Assembly: GCA_023622765.1 (NCBI GenBank) | Contig: JAMNYO010000136.1 | Location: 1 to 47,363, forward strand | Direction of reading: 5' to 3' | From: Bacteroidota bacterium | GTDB lineage: Bacteria > Bacteroidota > Bacteroidia > Bacteroidales > Dysgonomonadaceae | DNA length: 47,363 nt | Shown: piece by piece, positions 7,425-16,210 of the stretch | Position numbering within the stretch: position 1 is the stretch's first letter | Layout of the letters: every line of letters begins with the position of its first letter | Program-made: the position numbers and the translations under genes | The notes under the pieces: model-generated | Seen by the model: only the letters and a program-made list of their open reading frames with translations | Told to the model about the DNA's origin: nothing | The model's database searches: none

Positions 7425-8991
7425 ATGGGTTATATCAATTCTATTGTAATAGCCTTGTCCTCTTTTTTTATTTTTTCTTCTTGCCTTACCCGGGAAAGTG
7501 GCCAAAGGCAACCATCCTGCAGTGAACCGGCCGCGTATTGGAAACTCGCCGGTGACACCCGGGATTACTCTAAAAACAAGGCACCGGCCCACGTGCACGG
7601 TTCTCTTTCTTTTGACAACCTCGCGACGCCGGACGGCAAAGCGGCAGTACTGTTCGATGGCGAAAGCGCCTGGATCGAGGTTCCCGCTACCCGGCAACTG
7701 CAACTGGGTGAAAACGATTTCAGCATATCGGTATGGGTGTATACCGATGCCATAATGAACGATTTCCCCGGTGACATCATCAGCCAGTACGATTTGAAGA
7801 AAAGAAAAGGGTTTCACCTCAGCCTGAAAAGCAATACTTCCCCCACGAGTCAATCCAGCTACAAACAACTCGTCTTCGGTATAGACGACGGGCAATCCAC
7901 GCCATGGGTAGATGAAGGACGCCCGGGTAACGCGCTTCTCGGCTATAGCATGGCCGAATACAAGGGTGAACTTTATGTGGGTGTATGCCAAGTTGGCGCC
8001 AACGAGTCGGGAAAAGTGTTTAAATACGCCGCCAAAAACCGGTGGATAGATCGCGGTACCCCCGACCAATCTAACAGCGTCACGGCTCTCGCGGTAATGG
8101 ATGATACGTTGTACGCCGCGACAGGCCATTACAGGACGCGCGGATCAGCCCTCCCCGATTCAGAAAACACCATACCGGGAGGGAAAGTATTCCGGTTTGA
8201 AGCACCGGATCGCTGGATAGAAATCGGTCAGCTACCGGGAGTAGAAGCCGTCGGTAGCTTGATAATCTATAACGGGAAACTTCATGCTACTTCCTTATAC
8301 GCCCCGGCCGGTTTCTTCCGGTATGACGGGAACAACAACTGGGCAAAGTTACACAACCCACCGGGTATTAGGGTAGTGGCCACGGCTGTTCATGACGGCT
8401 ACCTATACGCGACCAGTTATGATCATGGTAATATTTACCGCTACAACGGCGGCGAATGGGAAGACTGCGGGCAGGTAGGAGATAACATCCAAAATTACGA
8501 TTTTAACATTTATGAAGGGAACCTGTACTCGTCCACCTGGCCTAGCGGGAGGGTGTATCGCTTCGATGGCATCAACAAGTGGAGTGACATGGGACGGTTA
8601 GGGAATGAGCTGGAAGTGATGGCGATAATAACGTATAACGGGCAAATGCTGGGAGGAACGCTTCCCTTGGCAGAAGTGTACGTGTACGAGGAGGATACCC
8701 TCTGGACCCGTCGAGTCCGGGAAATCGGTTGCAATGCCGGGAAGCCTTAAAGAGGGCTGGCAGCATGTCACGGCGGTAAAGACAAAACAGGAGTTGAAGT
8801 TATACGTGAACGGGGAAATAGTGAATCAAACAAGTATCCCGGATTCGGTAAAGTTTAACCTTGATAGCGAGGTTCCATTCAAGATCGGGTTTGGCGCTAA
8901 TGACTACTTCAGTGGTCGCGTGCGTGAACTCAGGCTTTACAAGCGCGCCTTGAGCGATAGAGAGATCAGGAAATTATCGTCAATGAAATAA
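7425..8991 (+). pseudogene. LamG jellyroll lipoprotein with inserted beta-propeller, frameshifted
   Basis: The first reading frame (7425-8750, 441 codons) begins with a lipoprotein signal (FFIFSSCLTR) and the first half of a LamG/concanavalin-like jellyroll (residues ~30-140, with AVLFDGESAWIEVP). It then has about five repeats of ~45 residues of the form NGxLYAxT..GxVYRYDG..W.D.G, a beta-propeller pattern. It stops at 8750. The second half of the jellyroll continues in the +1 frame (to 8991), with EGWQHVTAVK, LKLYVNGE and GRVRELRLYKRAL. That frame is open upstream of its ATG (8734) and reads PSGPVESGKSV across 8698-8730. The frame change must lie near 8690-8712, where the last propeller blade looks cut short. 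Function unknown; probably surface binding of a polysaccharide. It may be a real mutation or a sequencing error. Confidence 0.75.
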
Positions 8992-9058
8992 TTGCGATAC
9001 ATGCTTGTGTTTTTGGCGAACAACGACAAAAAAGGCCGTTAGCAAATTAGCAATTCAT

Positions 9059-9100
9059 AACAAACCGGGTGAGCGGCTAAAGCGGTTCACCCGGTTTGTT
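9059..9100. terminator. bidirectional terminator between convergent genes
   Basis: A 14-bp perfect stem (AACAAACCGGGTGA at 9059-9072, TCACCCGGTTTGTT at 9087-9100) lies between the end of the LamG gene (8991, plus) and the end of pfp (9137, minus). The A/T-rich stem ends can supply a T-run in both directions. Confidence 0.85.
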
Positions 9101-9136
9101 GTGAAACAGGGGGGATATTCCCCTTATCCAATTATC

Positions 9137-10792
9137 CTACAGTGCTCTTTTCTGTTCCAGTTGTAGCGTCTTGCTGGGCTCGTCGCATACTTCGGTCGGT
9201 CCAAAGTACTGGATGGGACCCGGGTAGACGTAGCAGGTCTCAGCCGCCCACTGGTCGCGATGGCTCGCGAAATACTTGAAGGGCGCCCCGTCAAGCTCTA
9301 CCAGCGCTTTTTGGATTACCGGCTTCATCTCGCCGTGGCGTCGCTCCATGTTCATCATCATGGTGATGGGTATACCGCCCGCGATCCACTCGGCAGCTGG
9401 GGCGGTAGTGTTGCGTACGGATGCCATGTAACCGGTCTTGCCGGAAGCGATCAGCATGGAGGCCGCGTAGCCCAGCGAGTAGCAGTAGTTGGCGTCGTAA
9501 TTGGATGGTGCCGCGCACCTTCCCTCGTACCCGAAGAAGTGGGTAATCGCGGCGAACTTGCCGGCATACTTTCCCTCTTTCGCCCAGGCGTTGAGCCGTT
9601 TCTTCACCATCTCTACCAGCAACTTTTCCGTCTCGATCAACGACACCTGCACGTTCCCGTGCGGGTCGCGGTCGAGCGTCAGCTGACGGGCCACGTTCTC
9701 CGGTAAACTGGCGTATATCTCCGCGTTCTTTTCCGAGAGCTTACTGATAACGAATGCTTGTTTCTCTGCCTGGGGCGTCCGGTCGAACTCCTCTTGGTTA
9801 TGCGCCAGGAAGTCGTTCAGTTCCGCGATCAATCTCTTTATCGCGGGGATAAACTCGATCAACCCTTCGGGGATAACGACGGTACCGAAGTTCCATCCCC
9901 GTTCTGCCCGCTTGGCGATTACTCCTGCAATGTAATCAATGATATCGTTGAGTGATTGCTCTTTTGCTGCCACCTCTTCCGACACGATGCAGACGTTGGG
10001 GTGCGTTTGCAGCGCGCACTCCAGGGCGATATGTGAGGCAGAGCGGCCCATAACCTTGATAAAGTGCCAGTACTTGCGAGAGGAGTTACAGTCGCGCTGG
10101 ATGTTGCCGATCAACTCGGAGTAGACCTTGCACGCCGTGTCGAACCCAAAGGAGGTCTCGATCTGCTCGTTCTTCAGGTCGCCATCAATCGTTTTGGGGC
10201 ATCCTATCACCTGAACCCCCGCGTTGATAGACGCGTAGTACTCGGCCAGCACGCACGCGTTCGTGTTGGAGTCATCGCCACCGATAATTACCAACGCTTT
10301 AACTCCCAGTTTTTTTAGTATCTCCAGCCCTTTGTCGAACTGCTCTTTCGTCTCCAGCTTCGTTCTGCCGGAACCGATGATGTCGAACCCACCGGTGTTC
10401 CGATACGCGTCGATGATATCGGCGGTTAGCTCTATATACTTGTGGTTAATCAGGCCATCGGGTCCCAAGAGGAAGCCGTACAGCCTGCTATCGGCATGAA
10501 GCCGCTTAATCCCGTCGAATATCCCCGCGATCACGTTGTGTCCACCGGGAGCTTGACCCCCGGAAAGGATAACCCCCACGTTGACCGGGCCGTCGACCTT
10601 TGAAGGTTCGCTCGACTCCACGAATTGAACGATGGGTCTACCGTACGTGATGGGGAACAGTTTTTGTATCTCCTCTTGGTCGCCTACCGCTTCCGTGGCA
10701 GCGCCCTGCTTGATGGCAACATTGCCGTTCAACACGTTGGGCATTTGGGGCTTGTAACTTGCCCTTGCAATTTGTAATGCACTCTTTGTCAT
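9137..10792 (-). CDS. pfp: diphosphate-dependent 6-phosphofructokinase (PFP, long form)
   Basis: Catalyses the reversible phosphorylation of fructose 6-phosphate with pyrophosphate instead of ATP, in cytoplasmic glycolysis and gluconeogenesis. The 551-residue length matches the long PFP class (plant beta subunit, many Bacteroidota). Motifs: [10 protein letters not shown] at ~77-86 (phosphate-donor loop), GGDDSNTNA at ~171-179 (the second Asp in GGDD is the mark of PPi use), PKTIDGDL at 199-206 (catalytic Asp), and MGRSASH at ~248-254 (sugar-phosphate site). The ATG at 10792 follows two minus-strand TAnnTTTG elements by about 50 bp, and a strong terminator follows the gene, so it should be transcribed alone. 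Confidence 0.96.
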   Translation of the reverse strand: MTKSALQIARASYKPQMPNVLNGNVAIKQGAATEAVGDQEEIQKLFPITYGRPIVQFVESSEPSKVDGPVNVGVILSGGQAPGGHNVIAGIFDGIKRLHADSRLYGFLLGPDGLINHKYIELTADIIDAYRNTGGFDIIGSGRTKLETKEQFDKGLEILKKLGVKALVIIGGDDSNTNACVLAEYYASINAGVQVIGCPKTIDGDLKNEQIETSFGFDTACKVYSELIGNIQRDCNSSRKYWHFIKVMGRSASHIALECALQTHPNVCIVSEEVAAKEQSLNDIIDYIAGVIAKRAERGWNFGTVVIPEGLIEFIPAIKRLIAELNDFLAHNQEEFDRTPQAEKQAFVISKLSEKNAEIYASLPENVARQLTLDRDPHGNVQVSLIETEKLLVEMVKKRLNAWAKEGKYAGKFAAITHFFGYEGRCAAPSNYDANYCYSLGYAASMLIASGKTGYMASVRNTTAPAAEWIAGGIPITMMMNMERRHGEMKPVIQKALVELDGAPFKYFASHRDQWAAETCYVYPGPIQYFGPTEVCDEPSKTLQLEQKRAL

Positions 10793-10844
10793 TGAATTAA
10801 GTAATTATATGAATGATTTTGAACTTGCGGATTTTCCAAAAGCC

Positions 10845-10861
10845 CAAAAATAGCAAAAATA
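10845..10861 (-). promoter_or_regulatory. tandem -7 elements upstream of pfp
   Basis: On the minus strand two exact TATTTTTG copies (10845-10852 and 10854-10861) are offset by 9 bp. Either could serve as TAnnTTTG for pfp, giving a 5' untranslated region of about 45-60 nt. They lie between the helicase stop (10880) and the pfp start (10792). Confidence 0.6.
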
Positions 10862-10879
10862 TATGATAAATGGGAATTT

Positions 10880-13231
10880 TCAAGAGGAAGTTTCGACGAT
10901 CGTGAACTTGGCGAACTTGAGCAGCAACTGCTTCCTCCCGGCCGATTCGAACTCCACGAATGCCCGGCGGTCGTTGCCGCTCATCTCGATGGAGGTGACC
11001 ACGCCCCTCCCGAACCGCTCGTGTTCTATCACGTCGCCTTTCTCCAGGGCTTGAGCCTCTTTGGAGAGGGGTTTTGATGGTGCGGTGCTCGTCACGGGTT
11101 TCATCCCCTTCGGGGCGACCCGACCCATTTCCCATGGTTGTGTGGAGCCTCTTTGTTGCCTTGGTTTCCATTGTCGGGTCTCCTCGCTCCCATCGCCTTT
11201 CCCTCCCTGGTAGCGCCCCTCTCGCTGCTGTTGTTGTGCACGTAACGATCCCCAGAAACCAACGTTGGATTCACTTCGCCTGGTGTCACCACCCACCCGT
11301 GTATCGTTCATGGATAGGAATTTGGGGTCGATATCTTGCAGGAAGCGGCTCTTCCTGGCAGGTTGGGTGGTCCCGTTTCGGAAGCGGCTCTTGGCGTGTG
11401 TGATGGTGCACGTTTTCTTCGCACGGGTGATGGCCACGTAAAAAAGCCGCCGCTCCTCCTCTACTCCCCGCGGCTCCCATTGCGCCATACTCGAGGGAAA
11501 GAGATCCTCTTCCATGCCCACCACGAACACGTGGGCGAACTCCAGCCCCTTGGCCGCGTGGACTGTCATCATCGTCACCTTCTCCACCTCGGCCTCCTTG
11601 TCGGTGTCCTGGTCGCTGAGCAGCGATACCTCCGACAGGAAATCGACCAGCGACACCTCTTCGTTACCCTCTTCCAGCCTTGTTGATACGAATTCACTCA
11701 TCGCGTTGAGCAGCTCTTGGATATTTTGCTCACGGCTCACCCCCTCCGGGCTCAAGTCGTTATACGCCTCGCTCCCGATACCGCTGCCCTTGATCACCTC
11801 TTGGGCCAACTCGAACGCGTTTAGTTTGTCGTTCTTCTCGATGAAATCGCTAATCAGCTCATGGAAAGCGGCCAGTCTGTTGGCCGTGCCCTTGTTTACC
11901 TCCAGGTTGTACTCCGGTGGAGACGATAGCACGTTCCAGAGGCTTACGCCGTGTTGTTGCGCGGTTGCGGTTATCTTTCCCACGGTCGCGTCACCAATGC
12001 CCCGCTTCGGGTAGTTGACCACGCGTCGGAATGCCTCCTCGTCGCCTGTGTTCACGATGAGGCGGAAGTAGCCAATCGCATCTTTAATCTCTTTTCGGTT
12101 GTAGAACGACAATCCCCCGTAGATGCGGTAGGGGATGTTTTTCTTGCGTAGCGACTCCTCGAAAACACGCGATTGCGCGTTGGTTCGGTAGAGGATGGCG
12201 AAGTCGCTGTAGGGGACATGAAAGGTTTCGATCACCTCCACCTTCTCCCCCTCTTCGTTTTTCGAGAACACCTCCTTGTAGATTTGCTCGGTGTTCTTCT
12301 TTATTAGGCTGTTGGCCGCGTTCACGATGTTGCGGGTGGAGCGGTAGTTCTGCTCCAGCTTGAACACCTTCGTGTTGGGGAAAGTGGCTTGGAAGGTAAG
12401 GATGTTATCGATGTTGGCGCCCCGGAACGAGTAGATGCTCTGCGCATCATCCCCTACCACACAAACCCGTTGATGTGCGTGGGCCAGTTGCTGAACGATG
12501 CGGTGTTGCGCGGAGTTGGTGTCCTGATACTCGTCCACCAGGATATACTGAAAGCGGTTCCTGTATTTTTCAAGCACCTCCTCGTGATCCCTGAAGAGGA
12601 GGTTGGTCTGCATCAGCAGGTCGTCGAAGTCCATGCAGTTCGCCTGCTTCAATCGTACTTGGTAACGCTGGTAGATCTCGAACAGGTTCGGTCGCCCTGT
12701 TGCACGATCGTGCTGCACGATTTCCGGGTTGGAAGCGTACATCGCCGGAGTGATCAGGTTGTTCTTGGCCCTCGAAATCTGAGAATGCACCCCTCCCGGC
12801 CGGTACCTGTTGTCGTTGAGTCCCATCTCCTTAATGAGGAGCCTCACGAGGTTCAGCGAGTCGCCGGCGTCGTAAATCGTGAAGTTCGATTGGTAGCCGA
12901 TGGCCTCTGCTTCGATCCTCAGGATGCGTGCGAAAATGGAGTGAAACGTACCCATCCATAGACCCCGGGCACGCTTCTCGCCCACCAGGTCGGCAATCCT
13001 CCGTTTCATCTCTCTCGCTGCCTTATTGGTGAAGGTGAGGGCGAGGATGTAGTAAGGGGGGAGACCTTGCTCCAGGAGGTAAGCCACCTTGTAGGTGAGT
13101 ACCCGCGTTTTGCCCGATCCGGCGCCCGCGATTACAAGCGATGGGCCATCGCAAAACTCCACGGCTTTTCGTTGCGCTTCGTTCAACTGGCTCAACAAAT
13201 CGGGTGCGCTATGCTTTTTCGACTCTTGCAT
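10880..13231 (-). CDS. UvrD/PcrA-type ATP-dependent DNA helicase (superfamily 1A)
   Basis: A 3'-5' DNA helicase acting in mismatch and excision repair and in clearing RecA or replication blocks. The 783-residue protein holds motif I AGAGSGKT at ~35-42, motif II LVDEYQDTN, motif III VVGDDAQSIYSFRGA, motif IV EQNYRST, and late motifs HAAKGLEFAHVF and RRLFYVAITRAK. The C-terminal end FGRGVVTSIE...RRAFVEFE is the PcrA/UvrD tail that contacts RNA polymerase in known members. The frame runs upstream to 13435, but the extra 68 residues are unlike the family and overlap a repeat-rich spacer, so ATG at 13231 (MQESKKH) is chosen. A cluster of short repeats lies upstream. Confidence 0.93.
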   Translation of the reverse strand: MQESKKHSAPDLLSQLNEAQRKAVEFCDGPSLVIAGAGSGKTRVLTYKVAYLLEQGLPPYYILALTFTNKAAREMKRRIADLVGEKRARGLWMGTFHSIFARILRIEAEAIGYQSNFTIYDAGDSLNLVRLLIKEMGLNDNRYRPGGVHSQISRAKNNLITPAMYASNPEIVQHDRATGRPNLFEIYQRYQVRLKQANCMDFDDLLMQTNLLFRDHEEVLEKYRNRFQYILVDEYQDTNSAQHRIVQQLAHAHQRVCVVGDDAQSIYSFRGANIDNILTFQATFPNTKVFKLEQNYRSTRNIVNAANSLIKKNTEQIYKEVFSKNEEGEKVEVIETFHVPYSDFAILYRTNAQSRVFEESLRKKNIPYRIYGGLSFYNRKEIKDAIGYFRLIVNTGDEEAFRRVVNYPKRGIGDATVGKITATAQQHGVSLWNVLSSPPEYNLEVNKGTANRLAAFHELISDFIEKNDKLNAFELAQEVIKGSGIGSEAYNDLSPEGVSREQNIQELLNAMSEFVSTRLEEGNEEVSLVDFLSEVSLLSDQDTDKEAEVEKVTMMTVHAAKGLEFAHVFVVGMEEDLFPSSMAQWEPRGVEEERRLFYVAITRAKKTCTITHAKSRFRNGTTQPARKSRFLQDIDPKFLSMNDTRVGGDTRRSESNVGFWGSLRAQQQQREGRYQGGKGDGSEETRQWKPRQQRGSTQPWEMGRVAPKGMKPVTSTAPSKPLSKEAQALEKGDVIEHERFGRGVVTSIEMSGNDRRAFVEFESAGRKQLLLKFAKFTIVETSS

Positions 13232-13302
13232 ATCGCGAAAATAGGCATTTTGTGCGAAACCACATAGTGAAAACTGTTTTGCACATTGCTTTGTTTTTTC
13301 TA

Positions 13303-13505
13303 TTTTTGTAAAGTAAAACGGTTGAAAAATGTAAAGCGAAGTGGATATTTTAAAAGCCGTAGGGTAAGATGGGTGATAAACCAAAGCATGCTCTTTGGAA
13401 AGTGTAAAGTGAGGTTTCTTAATAATGTAAGTCAAATATCCTTGAAAGTGTAAAGAGAACTTCCTTGAAAGTGTAAAGTAAAACTGTTTTAAAGTATAAG
13501 CAGCT
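13303..13505 (+). repeat. cluster of short direct repeats, core TGAAAGTGTAAAG
   Basis: Within ~200 bp the core GAAA(G)TGTAAAG or a close variant occurs at about 13323, 13397, 13443 and 13466, with a degenerate copy at 13489. A longer imperfect pair begins GTAAAGTAAAAC at 13308 and at 13472 and runs on for ~28 bp. The spacer lies between the divergent helicase (starts 13231) and ATPase (starts 13516) genes. A plus-strand TATTTTTG (13301-13308) overlaps its left end. Confidence 0.7.
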
Positions 13506-13515
13506 GTTTTTATAA

Positions 13516-14787
13516 ATGCAAAATCGGTCTGTTATGAATTATGTAAATCGTCTGGTAGAGGAGGAGATAAGGGGCAAGTTGATCGCTTCTGGTGCCGTGT
13601 TGATTCGTGGTCCCAAAGCGTGTGGGAAAACGGAGACCGGGTTACGGTTAGCGGCTAGCGTGCTAAGGGTTGACCAAGATGAGCGGGTGCCTTACATGAT
13701 GGATGTTGATCCCAGGCGGTTGCTGCTTGGTGAGACTCCCCGTTTAATAGATGAGTGGCAGGAGCAGCCTCGCCTTTGGAACTACATCAGACACGAGATC
13801 GATGCCCGTAAGGCAAAATCTCAGTTCATCCTTACAGGTTCTTCTACTCCCGATGACGATATTCGCCTGCACTCGGGGGCTGGGCGTTTCACGACCGTGG
13901 ATATGCGGACCATGTCGTGGCAGGAGTTGGGATACTCTTCCGGTGAAGTTAGCCTATGTAGCTTGTTGACCGATAACGTGATTGAGTTGTCTGACACCGT
14001 TGTTGACCTGGAAACTATTGTTGAAAGGCTGATTAGAGGTGGGTGGCCCGGTTTGCTCTCCTCTTCGACGGATGAGGCGTTGTTGGTGAATCGCGCCTAC
14101 GTGGATTTAATAGCGGAGAGTGATATGCGGCGTGTATCGAACGTAAAGCGCGATCCATTGAAAGTGAAAAATATCTTCGGGTCGCTGGCACGACACACCG
14201 CTACGATGGTAGCCAAGACTACGATTGTGAAGGACATCAAGGATAACGGGAATGAAACGATGTCCCGCCCCACGGTAGATGATTACTTGAACGCCTTGGA
14301 ACGATTGATGATTATTGAAGATCAGCCCGCGTGGAACACACACCTCCGTTCATCAGCCGCGTTAAGGAAATCGCCGAAAAGGCATTTTACAGACCCCTCG
14401 TTGGCTGTGGCCGCGTTGGGAGCCGATAAGTCGATGTTGCTCAGGGATGTCGAGTTTACCGGGTTTCTTTTCGAGTCGCTCGTTACGCACGACCTACGCG
14501 TTTACGCCCAAGCGAGTGATGCTCGCGTGTTTCACTACAGCGATTCAAGTGGCTTGGAGGTGGATGCGATTGTTCAAAAGCGGAGTGGCGACTGGGCGGC
14601 GTTCGAGGTGAAACTTGGCATGGGGAGGGTCAACGAGGCCGCATCTAACTTGAAGGCGATGGTCAATCGACTCGATGAGAAAAGGGTCGGAAAGCCTAAG
14701 TCGTTGAATATTATCGTGGGTACGGGCCTTAGCCATACCCGCCCAGATGGCGTGAACGTTATATCGCTCGCTTCTTTGGGTATTTAA
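13516..14787 (+). CDS. ATP-binding protein, AAA_14 + DUF4143 architecture
   Basis: A 423-residue P-loop ATPase. Walker A is GPKACGKT at residues 32-39, followed by a Walker B-like LIDEWQEQP (~77-85) and ILTGSSTP (~112-119, sensor 1), the usual set of the AAA_14 family. The C-terminal half has the DUF4143 pattern, including ARHTATMV, GFLFESLV and, near 370-380, the nuclease-fold-like VDAIVQKRSGDWAAFEVKLG in two parts (D...ExK). Such proteins are common, often in many copies, in Bacteroidota and anaerobes, and their role is unknown. An alternative start is ATG 13534 (MNYV). The repeat cluster just upstream is unusual. Confidence 0.88.
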   Translation: MQNRSVMNYVNRLVEEEIRGKLIASGAVLIRGPKACGKTETGLRLAASVLRVDQDERVPYMMDVDPRRLLLGETPRLIDEWQEQPRLWNYIRHEIDARKAKSQFILTGSSTPDDDIRLHSGAGRFTTVDMRTMSWQELGYSSGEVSLCSLLTDNVIELSDTVVDLETIVERLIRGGWPGLLSSSTDEALLVNRAYVDLIAESDMRRVSNVKRDPLKVKNIFGSLARHTATMVAKTTIVKDIKDNGNETMSRPTVDDYLNALERLMIIEDQPAWNTHLRSSAALRKSPKRHFTDPSLAVAALGADKSMLLRDVEFTGFLFESLVTHDLRVYAQASDARVFHYSDSSGLEVDAIVQKRSGDWAAFEVKLGMGRVNEAASNLKAMVNRLDEKRVGKPKSLNIIVGTGLSHTRPDGVNVISLASLGI

Positions 14788-14921
14788 TGCGGTCGTGGAC
14801 AATTACGCCACACCACGTAATGCAGTATATCCCTCTTGGGTAATACCATATCATTCTCGTGGCTTGAAGCGATTTTCGAGTCCCGATACCGCATGTGGCT
14901 TCCACGTCCTACCTTCGCGGG

Positions 14922-15404
14922 TTACTTGAACGTGTAGCGTAAGCTGAGCGCGAACCCGCTGTACCAGTAGTCGTTGTAGTCGTTCGAGAAGTTGAACGCG
15001 GGCTTCCAGTCGAGTGATAAGCAGAAGGGAGCACGGGGGAAGGTGTACTCGAGTCCCCCGATCAAGTCGGCCCCAATCAGGAGTACGCTTTTATAGTGCT
15101 CTTTATTGTGGTAGATGCTGCCGATGTGCGCACCGATACCCACGTACCAGTCCAGTCCTGGTGCATCAGGTACCGGTTGTTGGTATTCGTACATTCCCGT
15201 TATTTGGAAGTGGCGGGGGGACACGGAAAGAAGGAACTCCGCCGCGCTGGATGGGGCTATGAAGTGTTTCAACGTCAAGCCGTTTTCGTACCCCAGGCGA
15301 ACGCCAAACGCGGTTTTGTAGCTCTGTGCATTCAGTGCCGTAGTGAAGATGGTGAACGTTGCGATGAGGAGTCCCGTGACAAACAGTTTTTTACGTTTCA
15401 TCAT
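14922..15404 (-). CDS. small outer-membrane beta-barrel-like protein, function unknown
   Basis: A 160-residue secreted protein: signal peptide residues 1-26 (KKLFVTGLLIATFTIFTTA core, cleavage before QSYK), then strands rich in Tyr, Phe and Gly and a C-terminal aromatic strand (FALSLRYTFK) ending in an F-x motif typical of outer-membrane barrels. The predicted size suits an eight-stranded barrel. It resembles small conserved Bacteroidota hypothetical proteins. It follows tdk by 54 bp on the same strand and may be read with it, although the functions do not suggest a link. The 134 bp beyond its stop hold no clear terminator. Confidence 0.65.
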   Translation of the reverse strand: MMKRKKLFVTGLLIATFTIFTTALNAQSYKTAFGVRLGYENGLTLKHFIAPSSAAEFLLSVSPRHFQITGMYEYQQPVPDAPGLDWYVGIGAHIGSIYHNKEHYKSVLLIGADLIGGLEYTFPRAPFCLSLDWKPAFNFSNDYNDYWYSGFALSLRYTFK

Positions 15405-15458
15405 TATTCGTTTTTTATGTGATTATTCCAATGTTAAGGGTTATAAATTTTTGCTTAA

Positions 15459-16070
15459 TCATTTTGCTTTTTGACGGTGTTTACCCGTTGCCTGTAAGTA
15501 GCACTTCCTGCAAAGCGGTCGGTACTCCCCTGTTTCACCCAGCATCACCTGCTTGTCGTACTCCACTAGCCGATGCGAGTAGTTGGCCAGTCTACCGCAC
15601 TCCACGCAGATCGCGTGTACTTTCGTCACGTCGTCTGCCACAGCGCACAGCGCAGGGATGGGGCCGAACGGGTTCCGTTTAAAATCCATATCGAGCCCCG
15701 CCACGATCACCCTTGTCCCTTGGTCGGCCAGTTGTAGGCAGACGTCCACCAACCCTTGGTCGAAGAACTGCGCTTCATCAATCCCCACCACATCCGCTTC
15801 CGAAGATAGGAGCAAGATGTTGCTCGAATGCTCCACCGGGGTAGAGAGGATGGTATTCCGGTCATGCGACACCACCTCTGCCGCGGAGAACCTCGTGTCC
15901 ATCGCCGGCTTGAATATCTCCACCTGTTGCTTCGCGAATTTCGCGCGCCGCAGTCGTCTTAGCAGCTCTTCGGTTTTGCCGGAGAACATCGATCCGCAGA
16001 TCACCTCTAAGCGTCCTACCTGTTGGTTATCCCGGTTGGGATTATCATGAAAATTGCTCGCGTCGTACAT
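15459..16070 (-). CDS. tdk: thymidine kinase (type II)
   Basis: Phosphorylates thymidine with ATP to dTMP in the nucleotide salvage pathway, in the cytoplasm. The 203-residue protein has the P-loop GSMFSGKT at 26-33, the Walker B-like DEAQFF near 98-103, the substrate lasso region with [14 protein letters not shown], and two cysteine pairs (CVECG and CRKC) that bind structural zinc. The ~18 residues before the core (YDASNFHDN...) are a little longer than in some relatives but contain no better start. It lies 140 bp after mutS on the same strand; no promoter element was obvious in the gap. Confidence 0.95.
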   Translation of the reverse strand: MYDASNFHDNPNRDNQQVGRLEVICGSMFSGKTEELLRRLRRAKFAKQQVEIFKPAMDTRFSAAEVVSHDRNTILSTPVEHSSNILLLSSEADVVGIDEAQFFDQGLVDVCLQLADQGTRVIVAGLDMDFKRNPFGPIPALCAVADDVTKVHAICVECGRLANYSHRLVEYDKQVMLGETGEYRPLCRKCYLQATGKHRQKAK

Positions 16071-16210
16071 TCCCTGTTCTCGTTTAATCGCACCGTATCG
16101 GATGATCTTCCTGGCACGGGGCTATTGTTGTTACCATTGTCAAGAATGGCTACCTTGTCACCAATCTGGTGGGTTCCCGATGCGGGGGCAGTTCAGTTTA
16201 CGGGTTACGG

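Noticed and set aside
13232-13435. 68-residue N-terminal extension of the UvrD-like helicase
   Set aside because: It is AT-rich spacer with repeats, unlike the family; the start at 13231 gives the normal N-terminus.
13303-13505. CRISPR array
   Set aside because: Repeats are short (~13 bp), irregularly spaced and degenerate, and no cas genes are near.
13516-14787. Mobile-element ATPase
   Set aside because: DUF4143 ATPases are not transposition proteins; no inverted ends or target duplication are visible.
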